Assembly: GCA_031364505.1 (NCBI GenBank)
Contig: JANLWK010000023.1
Span: 1-44,924, forward strand
DNA length: 44,924 nt
Direction: 5' to 3'
DNA from: JANLWK01 sp031364505
Lineage (GTDB): Bacteria > Eisenbacteria > RBG-16-71-46
Shown here: positions 37,923 through 44,924 of the stretch, piece after piece
How the letters are laid out: each line of letters begins with the position of its first letter
Position numbering within the stretch: position 1 is the first letter of the stretch
Program-made: the position numbers and the translations under genes
The notes under the pieces: model-generated
Told to the model about the DNA's origin: nothing
Database searches by the model: none
What the model saw: only the letters and a program-made list of their open reading frames with translations

Positions 37923-38158
37923 AGCTCCGCGACCTCGTCACGTTCATGGCGCGCGGGCTGGTCGATCATCCGGAGGATGTGAGTGCTTCGTTCCTTGGAC
38001 TTTCGGGCGGCGAGACCTCGCTCGAGCTGCACGTGCACCCCGACGACCTGGGCCACGTGATCGGCAAGCAGGGACGCACCGCGCGCTCGTTGCGCCTGGC
38101 GCTCGGCGCCGCCGCGGGCCGCGCGGGAATGCGCGCGAATCTCGAGATCGCGGACTGA
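37919..38158 (+). CDS. khpA: KhpA-type KH-domain RNA-binding protein, probable CTG start
   Basis: This 79-residue KH domain protein shows the nucleic-acid-binding loop VIGKQGRTARSLRLAL and the family ending ANLEIAD. KhpA proteins are about 75-80 residues and typically start MKELVEYIAKALVDNPDEV; the matching sequence here is KLRDLVTFMARGLVDHPEDV, and the codon just before it is CTG at 37919, overlapping the wecA-type stop as CTGA. ATG at 37946 would remove the first nine residues, and GTG at 37805 would add 38 residues of no family similarity. Its position before rimM is the conserved one; rpsP and ffh, the usual upstream genes, are missing. Confidence 0.88.
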   Translation: MKLRDLVTFMARGLVDHPEDVSASFLGLSGGETSLELHVHPDDLGHVIGKQGRTARSLRLALGAAAGRAGMRANLEIAD

Positions 38159-38210
38159 GCCCGAAGCATCCGGCGGTCGGGCCCACGCCCCGTACGTCGC
38201 GGGTTTCCTG

Positions 38211-38717
38211 ATGGCTCTGGTACGGATCGGCCGCATCGGCCGCGCGCACGGCCTCGACGGCGAGATGGCGCTGGATGATTCGCCGCTGTCACTCGAGGAT
38301 CTCAAAGCGCTCGGGGACGTCACGTGGCGCGGGCGCGACGGGGCCGAACGGCCGCTGACCCTCACCGCGATCCGCCCGACGCTCGGCCGCTTCCTCGTCA
38401 CCTTCGGTGGATTCCGGAACCGCGGGGCGGCGCGCACGCTCACGCTGGGCGAGCTGTACGTCGAGGCGGATCGCCTGCCGGATCCCGGTCCGGGAACCGC
38501 GTATGCGTTCCAGTTGATCGGCCTCGCCGTCGACACCGAAGAAGGCCGGCGGCTCGGCGTGCTCGAATCCATCCTGCCGACCGGGGCGCACCCGGTGTAC
38601 ATCGTGCGCGGCGAACGTGAATGGCTGATTCCGGCGAACGAGCACGTGCTGCGCAAGGTCGATCTCACGAACGGCGTGATCGTCGTCGCGCTGCCGCCGG
38701 GTCTCGAGGATCTCTAG
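38211..38717 (+). CDS. rimM: 16S rRNA processing protein RimM
   Basis: This 168-residue ribosome maturation factor acts in assembly of the 30S subunit head. The N-terminal RimM barrel has VRIGRIGRAHGLDGEM, the classic start, and FGGFRNRGAARTL; the C-terminal PRC-barrel part has GTAYAFQLIGLAVDTEEGRR and REWLIPANEHVLRKVDL. The length is normal. It follows khpA by 52 bases and is followed by trmD after four bases, the standard order, so rimM and trmD are cotranscribed. Confidence 0.95.
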   Translation: MALVRIGRIGRAHGLDGEMALDDSPLSLEDLKALGDVTWRGRDGAERPLTLTAIRPTLGRFLVTFGGFRNRGAARTLTLGELYVEADRLPDPGPGTAYAFQLIGLAVDTEEGRRLGVLESILPTGAHPVYIVRGEREWLIPANEHVLRKVDLTNGVIVVALPPGLEDL

Positions 38718-38721
38718 ACCG

Positions 38722-39465
38722 ATGCGCGTGTCGGTGCTCACGATCTTTCCCGACTTCTTCGGGCCCGCGCTCGACGAGGGCATGGTGCGCGCCGCGCGCG
38801 AGAAGGGCCGGCTCGAGGTCGGCATCGTCGGCCTGCGCGAGTTCACGTCGGACTCGCACCGCACCACGGATGACTATCCCTTCGGCGGCGGTGTGGGCAT
38901 GGTGATGAAGGTCGAGCCGATCGATCTCGCCCTGCGCTCGCTCGCGGTCGGCGAGCCGGGCGCCCGGCCGCCCGGGACGCGCGTGGTGCTGCTGTCGCCG
39001 CAGGGGCGCCGGTTCGACCAGGCGTGCGCCATCGAGGTCGCCGCACTCGATCACCTGGTGCTCGTGTGCGGGCGCTACAAGGCGGTCGACGAGCGCGTGC
39101 GCGATCACCTGGTCGACGAAGAGCTGTCGCTCGGCGATTTCATCCTGTCCGGCGGCGAGCCCGCGGCGCTGTGCGTCATCGACGCCGTGGCGCGGCTGCA
39201 GCCCGGCGTGGTCGGTGACTTCGACTCGGTCGAGAGCGATTCGTTCCACTCGGGGATGCTCGACTGCGCGTACTACACGCGCCCGGCGGAATACCGTGGC
39301 TGGGCCATCCCCGACGTGCTGCTCTCCGGCCACCACGCCAACATCACGCGCCACCGGCGCGAGGAAGCGCTCCGTCGCACCTGGGAGCGCCGGCCGGAGC
39401 TGCTGGACGCCGCCGAGTTGAGCCCCGAGGACCGGCGCTTCCTGGCATCGCTGCGGCGGGGGTAG
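38722..39465 (+). CDS. trmD: tRNA (guanine-37-N1) methyltransferase
   Basis: This 247-residue SPOUT-class enzyme methylates G37 of tRNAs and so guards the reading frame. The start MRVSVLTIFPDFFGPALDEG, DDYPFGGGVGMVMK, LLSPQGRRFDQ, CGRYKAVDERV and the SAM-knot region ELSLGDFILSGGEPAAL are all canonical, as is LLSGHHANITRHRREEAL near the C-terminus. Length is normal. In most genomes rplS comes next; here a TonB-domain lipoprotein gene intervenes. Confidence 0.97.
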   Translation: MRVSVLTIFPDFFGPALDEGMVRAAREKGRLEVGIVGLREFTSDSHRTTDDYPFGGGVGMVMKVEPIDLALRSLAVGEPGARPPGTRVVLLSPQGRRFDQACAIEVAALDHLVLVCGRYKAVDERVRDHLVDEELSLGDFILSGGEPAALCVIDAVARLQPGVVGDFDSVESDSFHSGMLDCAYYTRPAEYRGWAIPDVLLSGHHANITRHRREEALRRTWERRPELLDAAELSPEDRRFLASLRRG

Positions 39466-39498
39466 GGCGTTCGAGGCTGCAGGAGTAGGCTTCGCCGC

Positions 39499-40365
39499 AT
39501 GATTCCGAAACAAGTGCTTTGGACTCTCGCCATCGCGCTCGTCTCCGCGACCGGATGTTCCGCCGAGCGGTCAGGACACGCGTCGGCGGCCGACACGACG
39601 TCCACCCTCTCAGGTAAGATCGACGTCCACTTCGTCCATGCGGGCGCTCCGCTCTATGGCTCGGTCGTCTGCCTGATCGAGGGCAACGTCACGGCCGCCG
39701 CGTGGTGGAGCGAACTGCTCGATACGGAGAACCCCGTGGTCATGCCCGAGCTCGATTCGCGACTGCGCGTGGTGGATCGCACGGTGTGCAGTGATGGGGG
39801 TGACTTCACCCTCGAGAACGTCAAACCCGGCAAGTACTTCGTCTACGCGCGAGTCCTACTGGCGGCGGATCGCATTCGTCGCGATACGAGCGGGTGGCCA
39901 GTCGAGCCATCGTTCTCGGGAAGTGCGTGGGGCGCCGCCACCGAGGTGTTCGCCGGGCGGGACACGGCCATCGCCCTGTGGTCCTCTCGGAGTGATCGCT
40001 TCAAGACGGCGGCGGACAGGATCGGGCTCATCGCCCGTCGCGACTCGATTCCGGGTGGACGTCCCGAATTCGGGACCGACACGCCGGTCGATGTGAGGCC
40101 GCGCCCGGTCACGCAGGTCACTCCCGTGTACCCGGACCTCGCGCTCGAGGCGCAGATCGACGGCACGGTCATCGTGCAGGTGCTGGTGGGTGCGGACGGC
40201 CGGGTCAGGGACGCGCGGATCGTGAAGTCGATCCCCATGCTCGACAGCGCCGCCGAGATCGCCGCGCGGCAGTGGATCTTCAAACCCGCCCGCCGGGCCG
40301 GGAAGCCGGTCGCGGCCTGGACGCCCGTTCCGATCCGGTTCGCCCTTTACCCGGAACGCCCTTGA
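39499..40365 (+). CDS. Lipoprotein with TonB C-terminal domain
   Basis: This 288-residue protein starts with a signal segment ending ATGC (Cys20), a probable lipobox, so it should be lipid-anchored. The middle part has a small beta-rich segment (GDFTLENVKPGKYFVYARV) like carboxypeptidase-regulatory folds. Residues from about 200 form a TonB-type C-terminal domain: QVTPVYPDLALEAQIDGTVI, VLVGADGRVRDARIVKSIP and AARQWIFKPARRAGKP. Normal TonB proteins instead carry an uncleaved N-terminal membrane helix and a Pro-rich linker, absent here. The gene lies between trmD and the rplS promoter and has somewhat lower GC. Its partner is unknown. Confidence 0.85.
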   Translation: MIPKQVLWTLAIALVSATGCSAERSGHASAADTTSTLSGKIDVHFVHAGAPLYGSVVCLIEGNVTAAAWWSELLDTENPVVMPELDSRLRVVDRTVCSDGGDFTLENVKPGKYFVYARVLLAADRIRRDTSGWPVEPSFSGSAWGAATEVFAGRDTAIALWSSRSDRFKTAADRIGLIARRDSIPGGRPEFGTDTPVDVRPRPVTQVTPVYPDLALEAQIDGTVIVQVLVGADGRVRDARIVKSIPMLDSAAEIAARQWIFKPARRAGKPVAAWTPVPIRFALYPERP

Positions 40366-40402
40366 GGCCTCGGACCCGCGTTCCACGCGCCTCCGGTGCG
40401 CC

Positions 40403-40431
40403 TTGCTCGTATCGGCCGTGATCCCTATAAT
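40403..40431 (+). promoter_or_regulatory. Sigma-70-type promoter of rplS
   Basis: A perfect -10 TATAAT (40426-40431) lies 17 bases after a -35-like TTGCTC (40403-40408). Transcription would start near 40438, about 55 bases before the rplS ATG. The leader contains a small hairpin CCGG-GCATTCGT-CCGG near 40451-40466, followed by the ribosome-binding site GGAAAGGAG (40476-40484). Confidence 0.75.
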
Positions 40432-40491
40432 CGCCGGCCGCTCATCATGTCCGGGCATTCGTCCGGTTTCGTCGTGGAAAGGAGCCCGTCC

Positions 40492-40863
40492 ATGGGCCTG
40501 ATCGAAAAAATCGAGGCCGCTCAGCTCAAGTCCGACCGACCGCAGATTCGCCCCGGCCAGACCGTCGAGGTGTCCGTGCGCGTCGTGGAAGGGGACAAGG
40601 AGCGGCAGCAGAAGTTCAAGGGTGACGTGATCAACGTGCGCGGCGCGGGCCTCCGCAAGACGTTCACGGTGCGCAAGATCAGCGAAGGCATCGGAGTCGA
40701 GCGCACGTTCCCGTTGCACAGCCCGACTGTCGCCGAGATCAAGGTCATGCGCCACTCCAAGGTTCGTCGCGCGAAGCTGTTCTACCTGCGTCGCAAGACC
40801 GGCAAGAGCGCGCGTCTCGTCGAAAAGAAGCAGACCAGCACCCCGACGCCCGCGGGCGCCTGA
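40492..40863 (+). CDS. rplS: 50S ribosomal protein L19
   Basis: This 123-residue protein sits at the 30S-50S interface. The family signature is intact: RPGQTVEVSVRVVEGDKERQ, FKGDVINVRGAGLRKTFTVR, GIGVERTFPLHSPTVAEIKV and KVRRAKLFYLRRKTGKSARL. The ATG at 40492 fits the usual L19 start and has GGAAAGGAG upstream; a frame extension to 40396 covers the promoter and is not coding. It has its own promoter, separating it from trmD, and its stop overlaps rnhB (TGATG). Confidence 0.98.
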   Translation: MGLIEKIEAAQLKSDRPQIRPGQTVEVSVRVVEGDKERQQKFKGDVINVRGAGLRKTFTVRKISEGIGVERTFPLHSPTVAEIKVMRHSKVRRAKLFYLRRKTGKSARLVEKKQTSTPTPAGA

Positions 40864-41492
40864 TGCCCGACGCGTGGCGCAGGATGCGCCGCGCCGAAAC
40901 GCGACTCCGCGGTGAGCGGGGGACGCTGGCCGGAGTCGACGAGGCCGGCCGCGGTCCGCTCGCGGGGCCGGTGGTCGCCGCCGCGGTCGTGCTGGACGAC
41001 ACGGGCGACTGGGACGGCCTGAACGACAGCAAGCAGATGAGCGCCGCCACGCGCGAGGCGATCTTCGCCCGGGTTCTCGAACGAGCCCGGGCGTTTCGCT
41101 GGGCGGTGGTGGGCCCGCGCGCGATCGACCACATGAACATTCGCCGCGCGAGCCTCGCCGCGATGGCCCGCGCCGTGCGCGGACTCCGCACGTGCCCGGA
41201 CCTGGTGCTCGTCGACGGCAACGATACGATCCCCGGTCTCGACATGGAGCAGCAGTCGGTGATCGACGGAGACGCGCAGATGTTGTCGATCGCCGCCGCC
41301 TCCGTGCTCGCAAAGGTCGTGCGCGACCGCATCATGGGGCGCCTCGACCGCGTGTGGCCCGACTACGGGTTCGCGCGTCACAAGGGCTACGGGACCGCCG
41401 AGCATCTCGAGGCGATCGACCGGCTCGGGCCGTGCTCGATCCATCGCTACTCGTTCTCGCCCGTCGCCGTGCTGGAGCTGCCACTGGTGTGA
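40863..41492 (+). CDS. rnhB: Ribonuclease HII
   Basis: This 209-residue enzyme removes RNA from RNA-DNA hybrids and single ribonucleotides. The catalytic GVDEAGRGPLAGPVVAAA (D26, E27), LVLVDGNDTIPG with the third acidic residue, and ASVLAKVVRDRIM with the fourth are present, as is YGFARHKGYGTAEH. The start overlaps the rplS stop by one base. The stop is followed by yraN, as in many genomes. Confidence 0.96.
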   Translation: MPDAWRRMRRAETRLRGERGTLAGVDEAGRGPLAGPVVAAAVVLDDTGDWDGLNDSKQMSAATREAIFARVLERARAFRWAVVGPRAIDHMNIRRASLAAMARAVRGLRTCPDLVLVDGNDTIPGLDMEQQSVIDGDAQMLSIAAASVLAKVVRDRIMGRLDRVWPDYGFARHKGYGTAEHLEAIDRLGPCSIHRYSFSPVAVLELPLV

Positions 41493-41590
41493 CGCGCACC
41501 CCGGCGCGGCGCTACGCTCCGTCGGCCCGGAACACTCTCGCCCCCCGCTCGATCGCCCCCGCGAAGAGAACGCCCCCGCAGAGGCTATCC

Positions 41591-41938
41591 ATGGGCATCG
41601 CCCGAGCACGCGGCCTCGCGGCCGAGGATCTCGTCGCCGCGTATCTCACGCTGATCGGATGGAGCATCGAAGCGCGCAACGTGCGGGTCGCCGGGGTCGA
41701 GGTCGACCTCGTGGCGCGGGACGATCGGACGACGGTGCTGATTGAGGTAAAGTATCGGACACGGTCCGACTACGGTGGCCCTGACGGCGCCGTGGACGCG
41801 CGCAAGCGTGCGCGGCTTCGCCGAGCGGCCGGAGCGGCGTGCGGCAACCGGCGCGACGTGCGCATCGACGTCGTCTCGATCGAGCCCGCGGCCGACGGCC
41901 TGGCACTGCGCCACATCCGAAACGCCATCACCGAATAG
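41591..41938 (+). CDS. yraN: UPF0102 (YraN) family nuclease-like protein
   Basis: This 115-residue protein has the RecB-like nuclease pattern seen in YraN: GLAAEDLVAAYLTLIGWSI at the start, then VEVDLVARDDRTTVLIEVKY, which holds the E-D-E-x-K set, and RRAAGAACGNRRDVRIDVV. The ATG at 41591 fits the family length and has AGAGG six bases upstream. A GTG at 41489 overlapping the rnhB stop (GTGA) is in frame and would add 34 residues of Arg/Pro-rich sequence; I consider it less likely, though it would match the overlap style of the region. Confidence 0.9.
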   Translation: MGIARARGLAAEDLVAAYLTLIGWSIEARNVRVAGVEVDLVARDDRTTVLIEVKYRTRSDYGGPDGAVDARKRARLRRAAGAACGNRRDVRIDVVSIEPAADGLALRHIRNAITE

Positions 41939-41954
41939 GGAGGACTGAGCCCTC

Positions 41955-43301
41955 GTGGTCCGGCTTCCGCGCATCGGCAGGATCCGGCTTCCCAAGCGCC
42001 TGAACGGGCGTTGGAAGGCACGGCTCCGCGCGCAGCGACGCTGGTGGCGCAGGCGGTGGCGCGACTCGGCTGCCGGCGAGGTGCTGTTCCCCGCCGACGG
42101 CGCGGGCATGGTCGCCGTCGAGACGCTCTCGAATCACCCGGCGACCGCGAACGGCGGCCCGCGCATCGCGATCCTGCACGCGACCGCCGGCAGCGGTCAC
42201 AAGCGCGCGGCGCAGGCGCTCGCGGCGGCGATCGAGCAACGTGAGCCGCGCGCCACGGTGCGCGAGGTGGACACGCTCGTGTTCGCGTCGCGGCTCTACC
42301 GCGGAACCTACGCGGCGTCGTACAACGCCATGGCGGCACGCGCGCCCCGGTTGTGGGGAGCGCTGTATCACTCGTGGGCGCTGGCGCCAGTCAATCGCGG
42401 CACGGCGCCGGTGCGGCTCGCGCTCGACCGGCTGAACCTGCGCCGGCTGACGCGGGTGTGCGAGCACGAGTCGCCGGATGCCATCGTGTGCACGCACTTC
42501 CTGCCCGTCGAGGCGCTGTCGCACGTGCGTGGGCGCGGGCATCTCGAGGTGCCGCTCTACTGCGTCATCACCGATTTCACCGCGCATCCGTTCTGGGTGT
42601 TCCCGCACGTGGACCGCTATTTCGTGGCGAGCCCGAAGGTCGCCGACGAGCTGGCCGGCCACGGCGTCCACCGCGACCGCATCGAGGTGACGGGGATCCC
42701 GGTCGACCCCCGCTTCGCCCGCACGATCGGCCGCGAGGCGGCGCGCGCGCGCTTCGGGCTCGAGCCCGCGCGGCCGGCGGCACTCGTGATGGGCGGCGGC
42801 AGTGGCGTGGGGCCGCTCGTCGACGTGGCGGAGCGGCTCGCCGCGCTGCCGTCGTCGCCGCGCGTGATCGTCGTGTGCGGCACGAACCACCGGCTGCGGA
42901 ACGATGTCGACCACCTGCCGGCGGCGATGAGCGGCCAGATCCGCACCCTCGGCTTCACGCACGAAGTCGACGCGCTGCTCGAGGCGTGCGACGTGGCCAT
43001 CACCAAGGCGGGTGGGCTCACCTGCTCGGAGGCGCTGATCAAGGGCACGCCGCTCGTGATCTTCAAGCCGACGCCGGGCCAGGAGGTGCGCAACTCCGGC
43101 TACCTCGAATCCGAGGGCGCCGCCGCGCACGCCGATTCGCTCGACGAAGTCACCACGATCGCCGGCCGGCTGCTGACCGAGCCCGAGGCGCGCGAGCGCA
43201 TGCGCGCCGCCGCCGCCCGCATCGCCGCGCCCCACGCCGCCGAGACGATCGCGAGCCGCGTGCTCGCCGGCGTCCCCGGCGCGCACGTGGCGGCGCGATG
43301 A
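41955..43301 (+). CDS. MGDG synthase/diacylglycerol glucosyltransferase-like GT (family 28)
   Basis: This 448-residue GT-B enzyme has an N-terminal MGDG_synth domain (IAILHATAGSGHKRAAQALA, then CTHFLPVEALSHVRGRG, VITDFTAHPFWVFPHVDRYF and EVTGIPVDPRF) and a C-terminal UDP-sugar domain (LVMGGGSGVGPL, CDVAITKAGGLTCSEALIKG, PTPGQEVRNSGYLE). Such enzymes glycosylate diacylglycerol, making glycolipids or lipid anchors. GTG at 41955 follows AGGGAGG at a longish distance and adds a very basic N-terminus; ATG at 42110 is an alternative. The stop overlaps an ATG (ATGA at 43298) that opens the mini-ORF ladder. Confidence 0.9.
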   Translation: MVRLPRIGRIRLPKRLNGRWKARLRAQRRWWRRRWRDSAAGEVLFPADGAGMVAVETLSNHPATANGGPRIAILHATAGSGHKRAAQALAAAIEQREPRATVREVDTLVFASRLYRGTYAASYNAMAARAPRLWGALYHSWALAPVNRGTAPVRLALDRLNLRRLTRVCEHESPDAIVCTHFLPVEALSHVRGRGHLEVPLYCVITDFTAHPFWVFPHVDRYFVASPKVADELAGHGVHRDRIEVTGIPVDPRFARTIGREAARARFGLEPARPAALVMGGGSGVGPLVDVAERLAALPSSPRVIVVCGTNHRLRNDVDHLPAAMSGQIRTLGFTHEVDALLEACDVAITKAGGLTCSEALIKGTPLVIFKPTPGQEVRNSGYLESEGAAAHADSLDEVTTIAGRLLTEPEARERMRAAAARIAAPHAAETIASRVLAGVPGAHVAAR

Positions 43302-43357
43302 GAAACGCCCGGCCGCCTGAAGGAATCTCAATGATCAGCGCGAAGGAGTCGTCATGA
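43298..43357 (+). CDS. 19-residue mini-ORF, first step of an ATGA ladder
   Basis: The ATG overlaps the stop of the MGDG-synthase-like gene (ATGA) and opens a 19-codon frame ending in MISAKESS. Its stop TGA (43355-43357) overlaps the next ATG (43354). An internal in-frame ATG lies at 43331, the first base of the 23-bp repeats. No function is recognised; it may serve translation reinitiation rather than encode a working peptide. Confidence 0.4.
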   Translation: MRNARPPEGISMISAKESS

Positions 43358-43399
43358 TCAGCGCGAAGGAGTCGTCATGAGCAGCGCGAAGGAGTCGTC
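43331..43399 (+). repeat. Three tandem 23-bp units, each with a start codon and ribosome-binding site
   Basis: Units 43331-43353, 43354-43376 and 43377-43399 are the same 23 bases except one change in unit 3 (ATGATC becomes ATGAGC). Each begins ATGA and contains CGAAGGAG, a ribosome-binding site placed for the next unit's ATG. The frames encode MISAKESS (43354-43380) and MSSAKESS (43377-43403), every stop overlapping the next start as ATGA. The last ATG, 43400, opens the MOSC gene. A degenerate earlier copy (GAAGGAATCTCAATGA) precedes the first unit. Confidence 0.9.
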
Positions 43400-44104
43400 A
43401 TGAGCGATTCATTCCCAGCCGGCCGTGTCGTCGCCGTGTTGCGCGGCCGCGTCCAGACGCACGACTGGCCGATTCCCGACGGCCGCAAGAACTCCGCATG
43501 GCGCACCGCCTACAACAAGGAGCCCGTCTCGGGACCGATTCGCGTCGGCATGCTCGGACTCGACGGTGACGAGCATGCCGACATGCGCGTGCACGGCGGC
43601 CCCGACCGCGCCGTGCTCGCGTACGCCGATGCGCACTACGCGGAGTGGCAACGCGAGCTGGGCGTCGCAGAGATGGGCCCCGGCAGCTTCGGCGAGAACC
43701 TCGTCGTGACGGGATTCGACGAGCGGACGGTATCGCTGGGTGACGTGTTCGAGATCGGGACCGCGCGACTTCAGATTTCGCAGCCGCGCGGGCCGTGCAT
43801 GAACATCTCGCGGCGCTGGAGCCGGCCGGAGCTGATGCAGCGCGTCAGCGAAACCCAGCGATTCGGCTGGTACCTGCGCACGATGGCCGAAGGCGACATC
43901 GAGTCCGGCATGGACTTCCGCCTCGTCGAGCGCCCGTACCCGGAATGGACCGTGTCGCGCGTGTTCGAGGCGCGCCGCCACCCGGCTAAGGAGCGCGCGG
44001 ATCTCGCGTGGCTCGCGGAGTGTCCGGTGCTGTCGCCCGGATGGCGCGACGTGTTCGCCGGCAAGGCGCGCGAGCTGGGCGGCGTCGCGGGCGGCGGCGC
44101 GTGA
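43400..44104 (+). CDS. MOSC-domain protein (YiiM-like)
   Basis: This 234-residue protein has the MOSC fold that in other proteins binds sulfur or molybdenum cofactor. GLDGDEHADMRVHGGPDRAV, GPGSFGENLVVTG and ISQPRGPCMNISRRW with the conserved Cys match the YiiM group, whose members are linked to N-hydroxylated compound reduction. The C-terminal part (YPEWTVSRVFEARRHPAKER) corresponds to the family's 3-alpha extension. ATG at 43400 is preceded by CGAAGGAG and three repeats of the same start context. The stop overlaps meaB (GTGA). Confidence 0.92.
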   Translation: MSDSFPAGRVVAVLRGRVQTHDWPIPDGRKNSAWRTAYNKEPVSGPIRVGMLGLDGDEHADMRVHGGPDRAVLAYADAHYAEWQRELGVAEMGPGSFGENLVVTGFDERTVSLGDVFEIGTARLQISQPRGPCMNISRRWSRPELMQRVSETQRFGWYLRTMAEGDIESGMDFRLVERPYPEWTVSRVFEARRHPAKERADLAWLAECPVLSPGWRDVFAGKARELGGVAGGGA

Positions 44105-44924
44105 CAGGAGCGGCCGCGCCGGAGTTGCTGCGCCGCTCGCTCGCGGGTGATCGCGTGGCGCTCGCGCGCGCGATCTCGTGCATCGAGAACGACGCGCCCG
44201 GCGCCCAGGCCCTGCTCGACGACAGTTTCGCGCGGACGGGCCGCGCCCGCCGTCTAGGCATCACGGGCCCGCCCGGTGCGGGGAAGAGCACGCTCGTCAC
44301 GCGCGTCGCGCAGGAGTACCGGCGCCTCGAACGCACGGTCGCGATCGTCGCGGTTGATCCGACGAGCCCGTTCAGCGGCGGCGCGCTGCTCGGAGACCGC
44401 GTGCGCATGGCCGATCTGTCGGGTGACCCCGGTGTATTCATCCGGTCGATGGCGACGAGGGGCAGCCTCGGCGGCGTCGCCGTGCACACCGCACAGGTGT
44501 GCGACCTGCTCGACGCCGCGGGATTCGAGCGCATCCTCGTCGAGACCGTGGGCGTGGGGCAGAGCGAGCTGGAGATCGCGCAGACCGCCGACGCCACCGC
44601 CGTCGTGCTGGTGCCCGAGTCGGGCGACGGCGTCCAGGCGATGAAGGCCGGCCTGATGGAGATCGGCGACCTGTTTGTGATCAACAAGGCCGACCGCGAG
44701 GGTGCCGAGCGCACCCGCCGCGAGCTCCGCACCATGCTGTCGATGGCCCAGCGGCCGCAGGGTGCCTGGCAGCCTCCGGTGGTCATGACGGTCGCCAGCA
44801 CCGGTGAGGGGATCGGCGACCTCGCGGCGGAGATCGACCGGCACGCCGCGTGGCTGGCCGGGTCCGGCGACCTGGTGCGTCGTCGTACGGCACGGGCGCG
44901 GCGCGAGATAGAGGCGATCGCGGT
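44101..44924 (+). CDS. meaB: Methylmalonyl-CoA mutase-associated GTPase, 5' part
   Basis: The frame runs from a GTG at 44101 to the window end without a stop (274 codons), so the C-terminus is missing. It is a G3E-type P-loop GTPase of the MeaB/ArgK family, which protects and loads the B12-dependent methylmalonyl-CoA mutase. The Walker A motif GPPGAGKST is at residues 56-64, followed by VDPTSPFSGGALLGDRVRM, RSMATRGSLGG, the switch region VETVGVGQSELEIAQTAD and NKAD for guanine. GTGA overlap couples it to the MOSC gene. The mutase genes would be expected nearby outside the window. Confidence 0.95.
   Translation, partial: MTGAAAPELLRRSLAGDRVALARAISCIENDAPGAQALLDDSFARTGRARRLGITGPPGAGKSTLVTRVAQEYRRLERTVAIVAVDPTSPFSGGALLGDRVRMADLSGDPGVFIRSMATRGSLGGVAVHTAQVCDLLDAAGFERILVETVGVGQSELEIAQTADATAVVLVPESGDGVQAMKAGLMEIGDLFVINKADREGAERTRRELRTMLSMAQRPQGAWQPPVVMTVASTGEGIGDLAAEIDRHAAWLAGSGDLVRRRTARARREIEAIA

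Noticed and set aside
41489..41590. Longer yraN starting at GTG overlapping the rnhB stop
   Set aside because: Adds 34 Arg/Pro-rich residues absent from the family; ATG at 41591 has a ribosome-binding site and gives the usual length. Kept only as an alternative.

Overview
The window is about 45 kb of very GC-rich DNA (most coding lines are above 70% G+C) with dense genes, very short spacers and many stop/start overlaps of the GTGA, ATGA or TGATG type. Lipoprotein signals, an SLBB-type polysaccharide export protein and a TonB-type C-terminal domain point to a Gram-negative (diderm) bacterium. The gene mix would suit an uncultured high-GC lineage such as Eisenbacteria or Gemmatimonadota relatives. 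That placement is inference; no rRNA or other decisive marker is present.

Layout: (1) 1-8230, pyrimidine operon: carA (3' end), carB, a TPR lipoprotein, pyrK, pyrD (class 1B) and pyrF. (2) 8262-10213, an ECF-type sigma factor and its membrane-bound zinc-finger anti-sigma factor. (3) 10311-12263, an OPT-family transporter, followed by a strongly structured intergenic inverted repeat. (4) 12459-20446, nucleotide-sugar and export genes on +: GDP-mannose dehydratase-like and reductase-like SDRs separated by a 168-bp palindromic repeat, UDP-glucose 6-dehydrogenase, dTDP-glucose 4,6-dehydratase, SLBB export protein, initiating sugar transferase and a small lipoprotein. (5) 20456-35560, a glycan assembly region on both strands: glycosyltransferases, GDP-L-fucose synthase, methyltransferases, a CgeB-like protein, a SulP transporter, a Wzx-like flippase, an AsnB-like amidotransferase and a Wzy-like ligase/polymerase. 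(6) 35829-37922, an SDR of clearly lower GC and a WecA/MraY-type phosphotransferase. (7) 37919-41938, the conserved translation block khpA-rimM-trmD-rplS-rnhB-yraN, interrupted by a TonB-domain lipoprotein between trmD and rplS. (8) 41955-44924, an MGDG-synthase-like glycosyltransferase, a ladder of mini-ORFs, a MOSC protein and meaB (cut by the window end).

Regions 4-6 read together as a Wzx/Wzy-type surface polysaccharide locus. It makes activated sugars (GDP-deoxyhexoses, UDP-glucuronate, dTDP-4-keto-6-deoxyglucose), starts repeat units on a polyprenyl carrier, extends and decorates them (glycosyl, methyl and possibly amide groups), flips and polymerises them, and exports the product. No Wzc/Wzz-type co-polymerase was found.

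The most unusual things seen are a chain of ATGA-linked mini-ORFs built from a 23-bp triplication in front of the MOSC gene (43298-43403), two genes whose only family-consistent start codon is CTG (ugd at 14636, khpA at 37919), and the two structured intergenic elements at 12266-12358 and 13409-13576. No tRNA, rRNA, CRISPR array or transposase gene was found.
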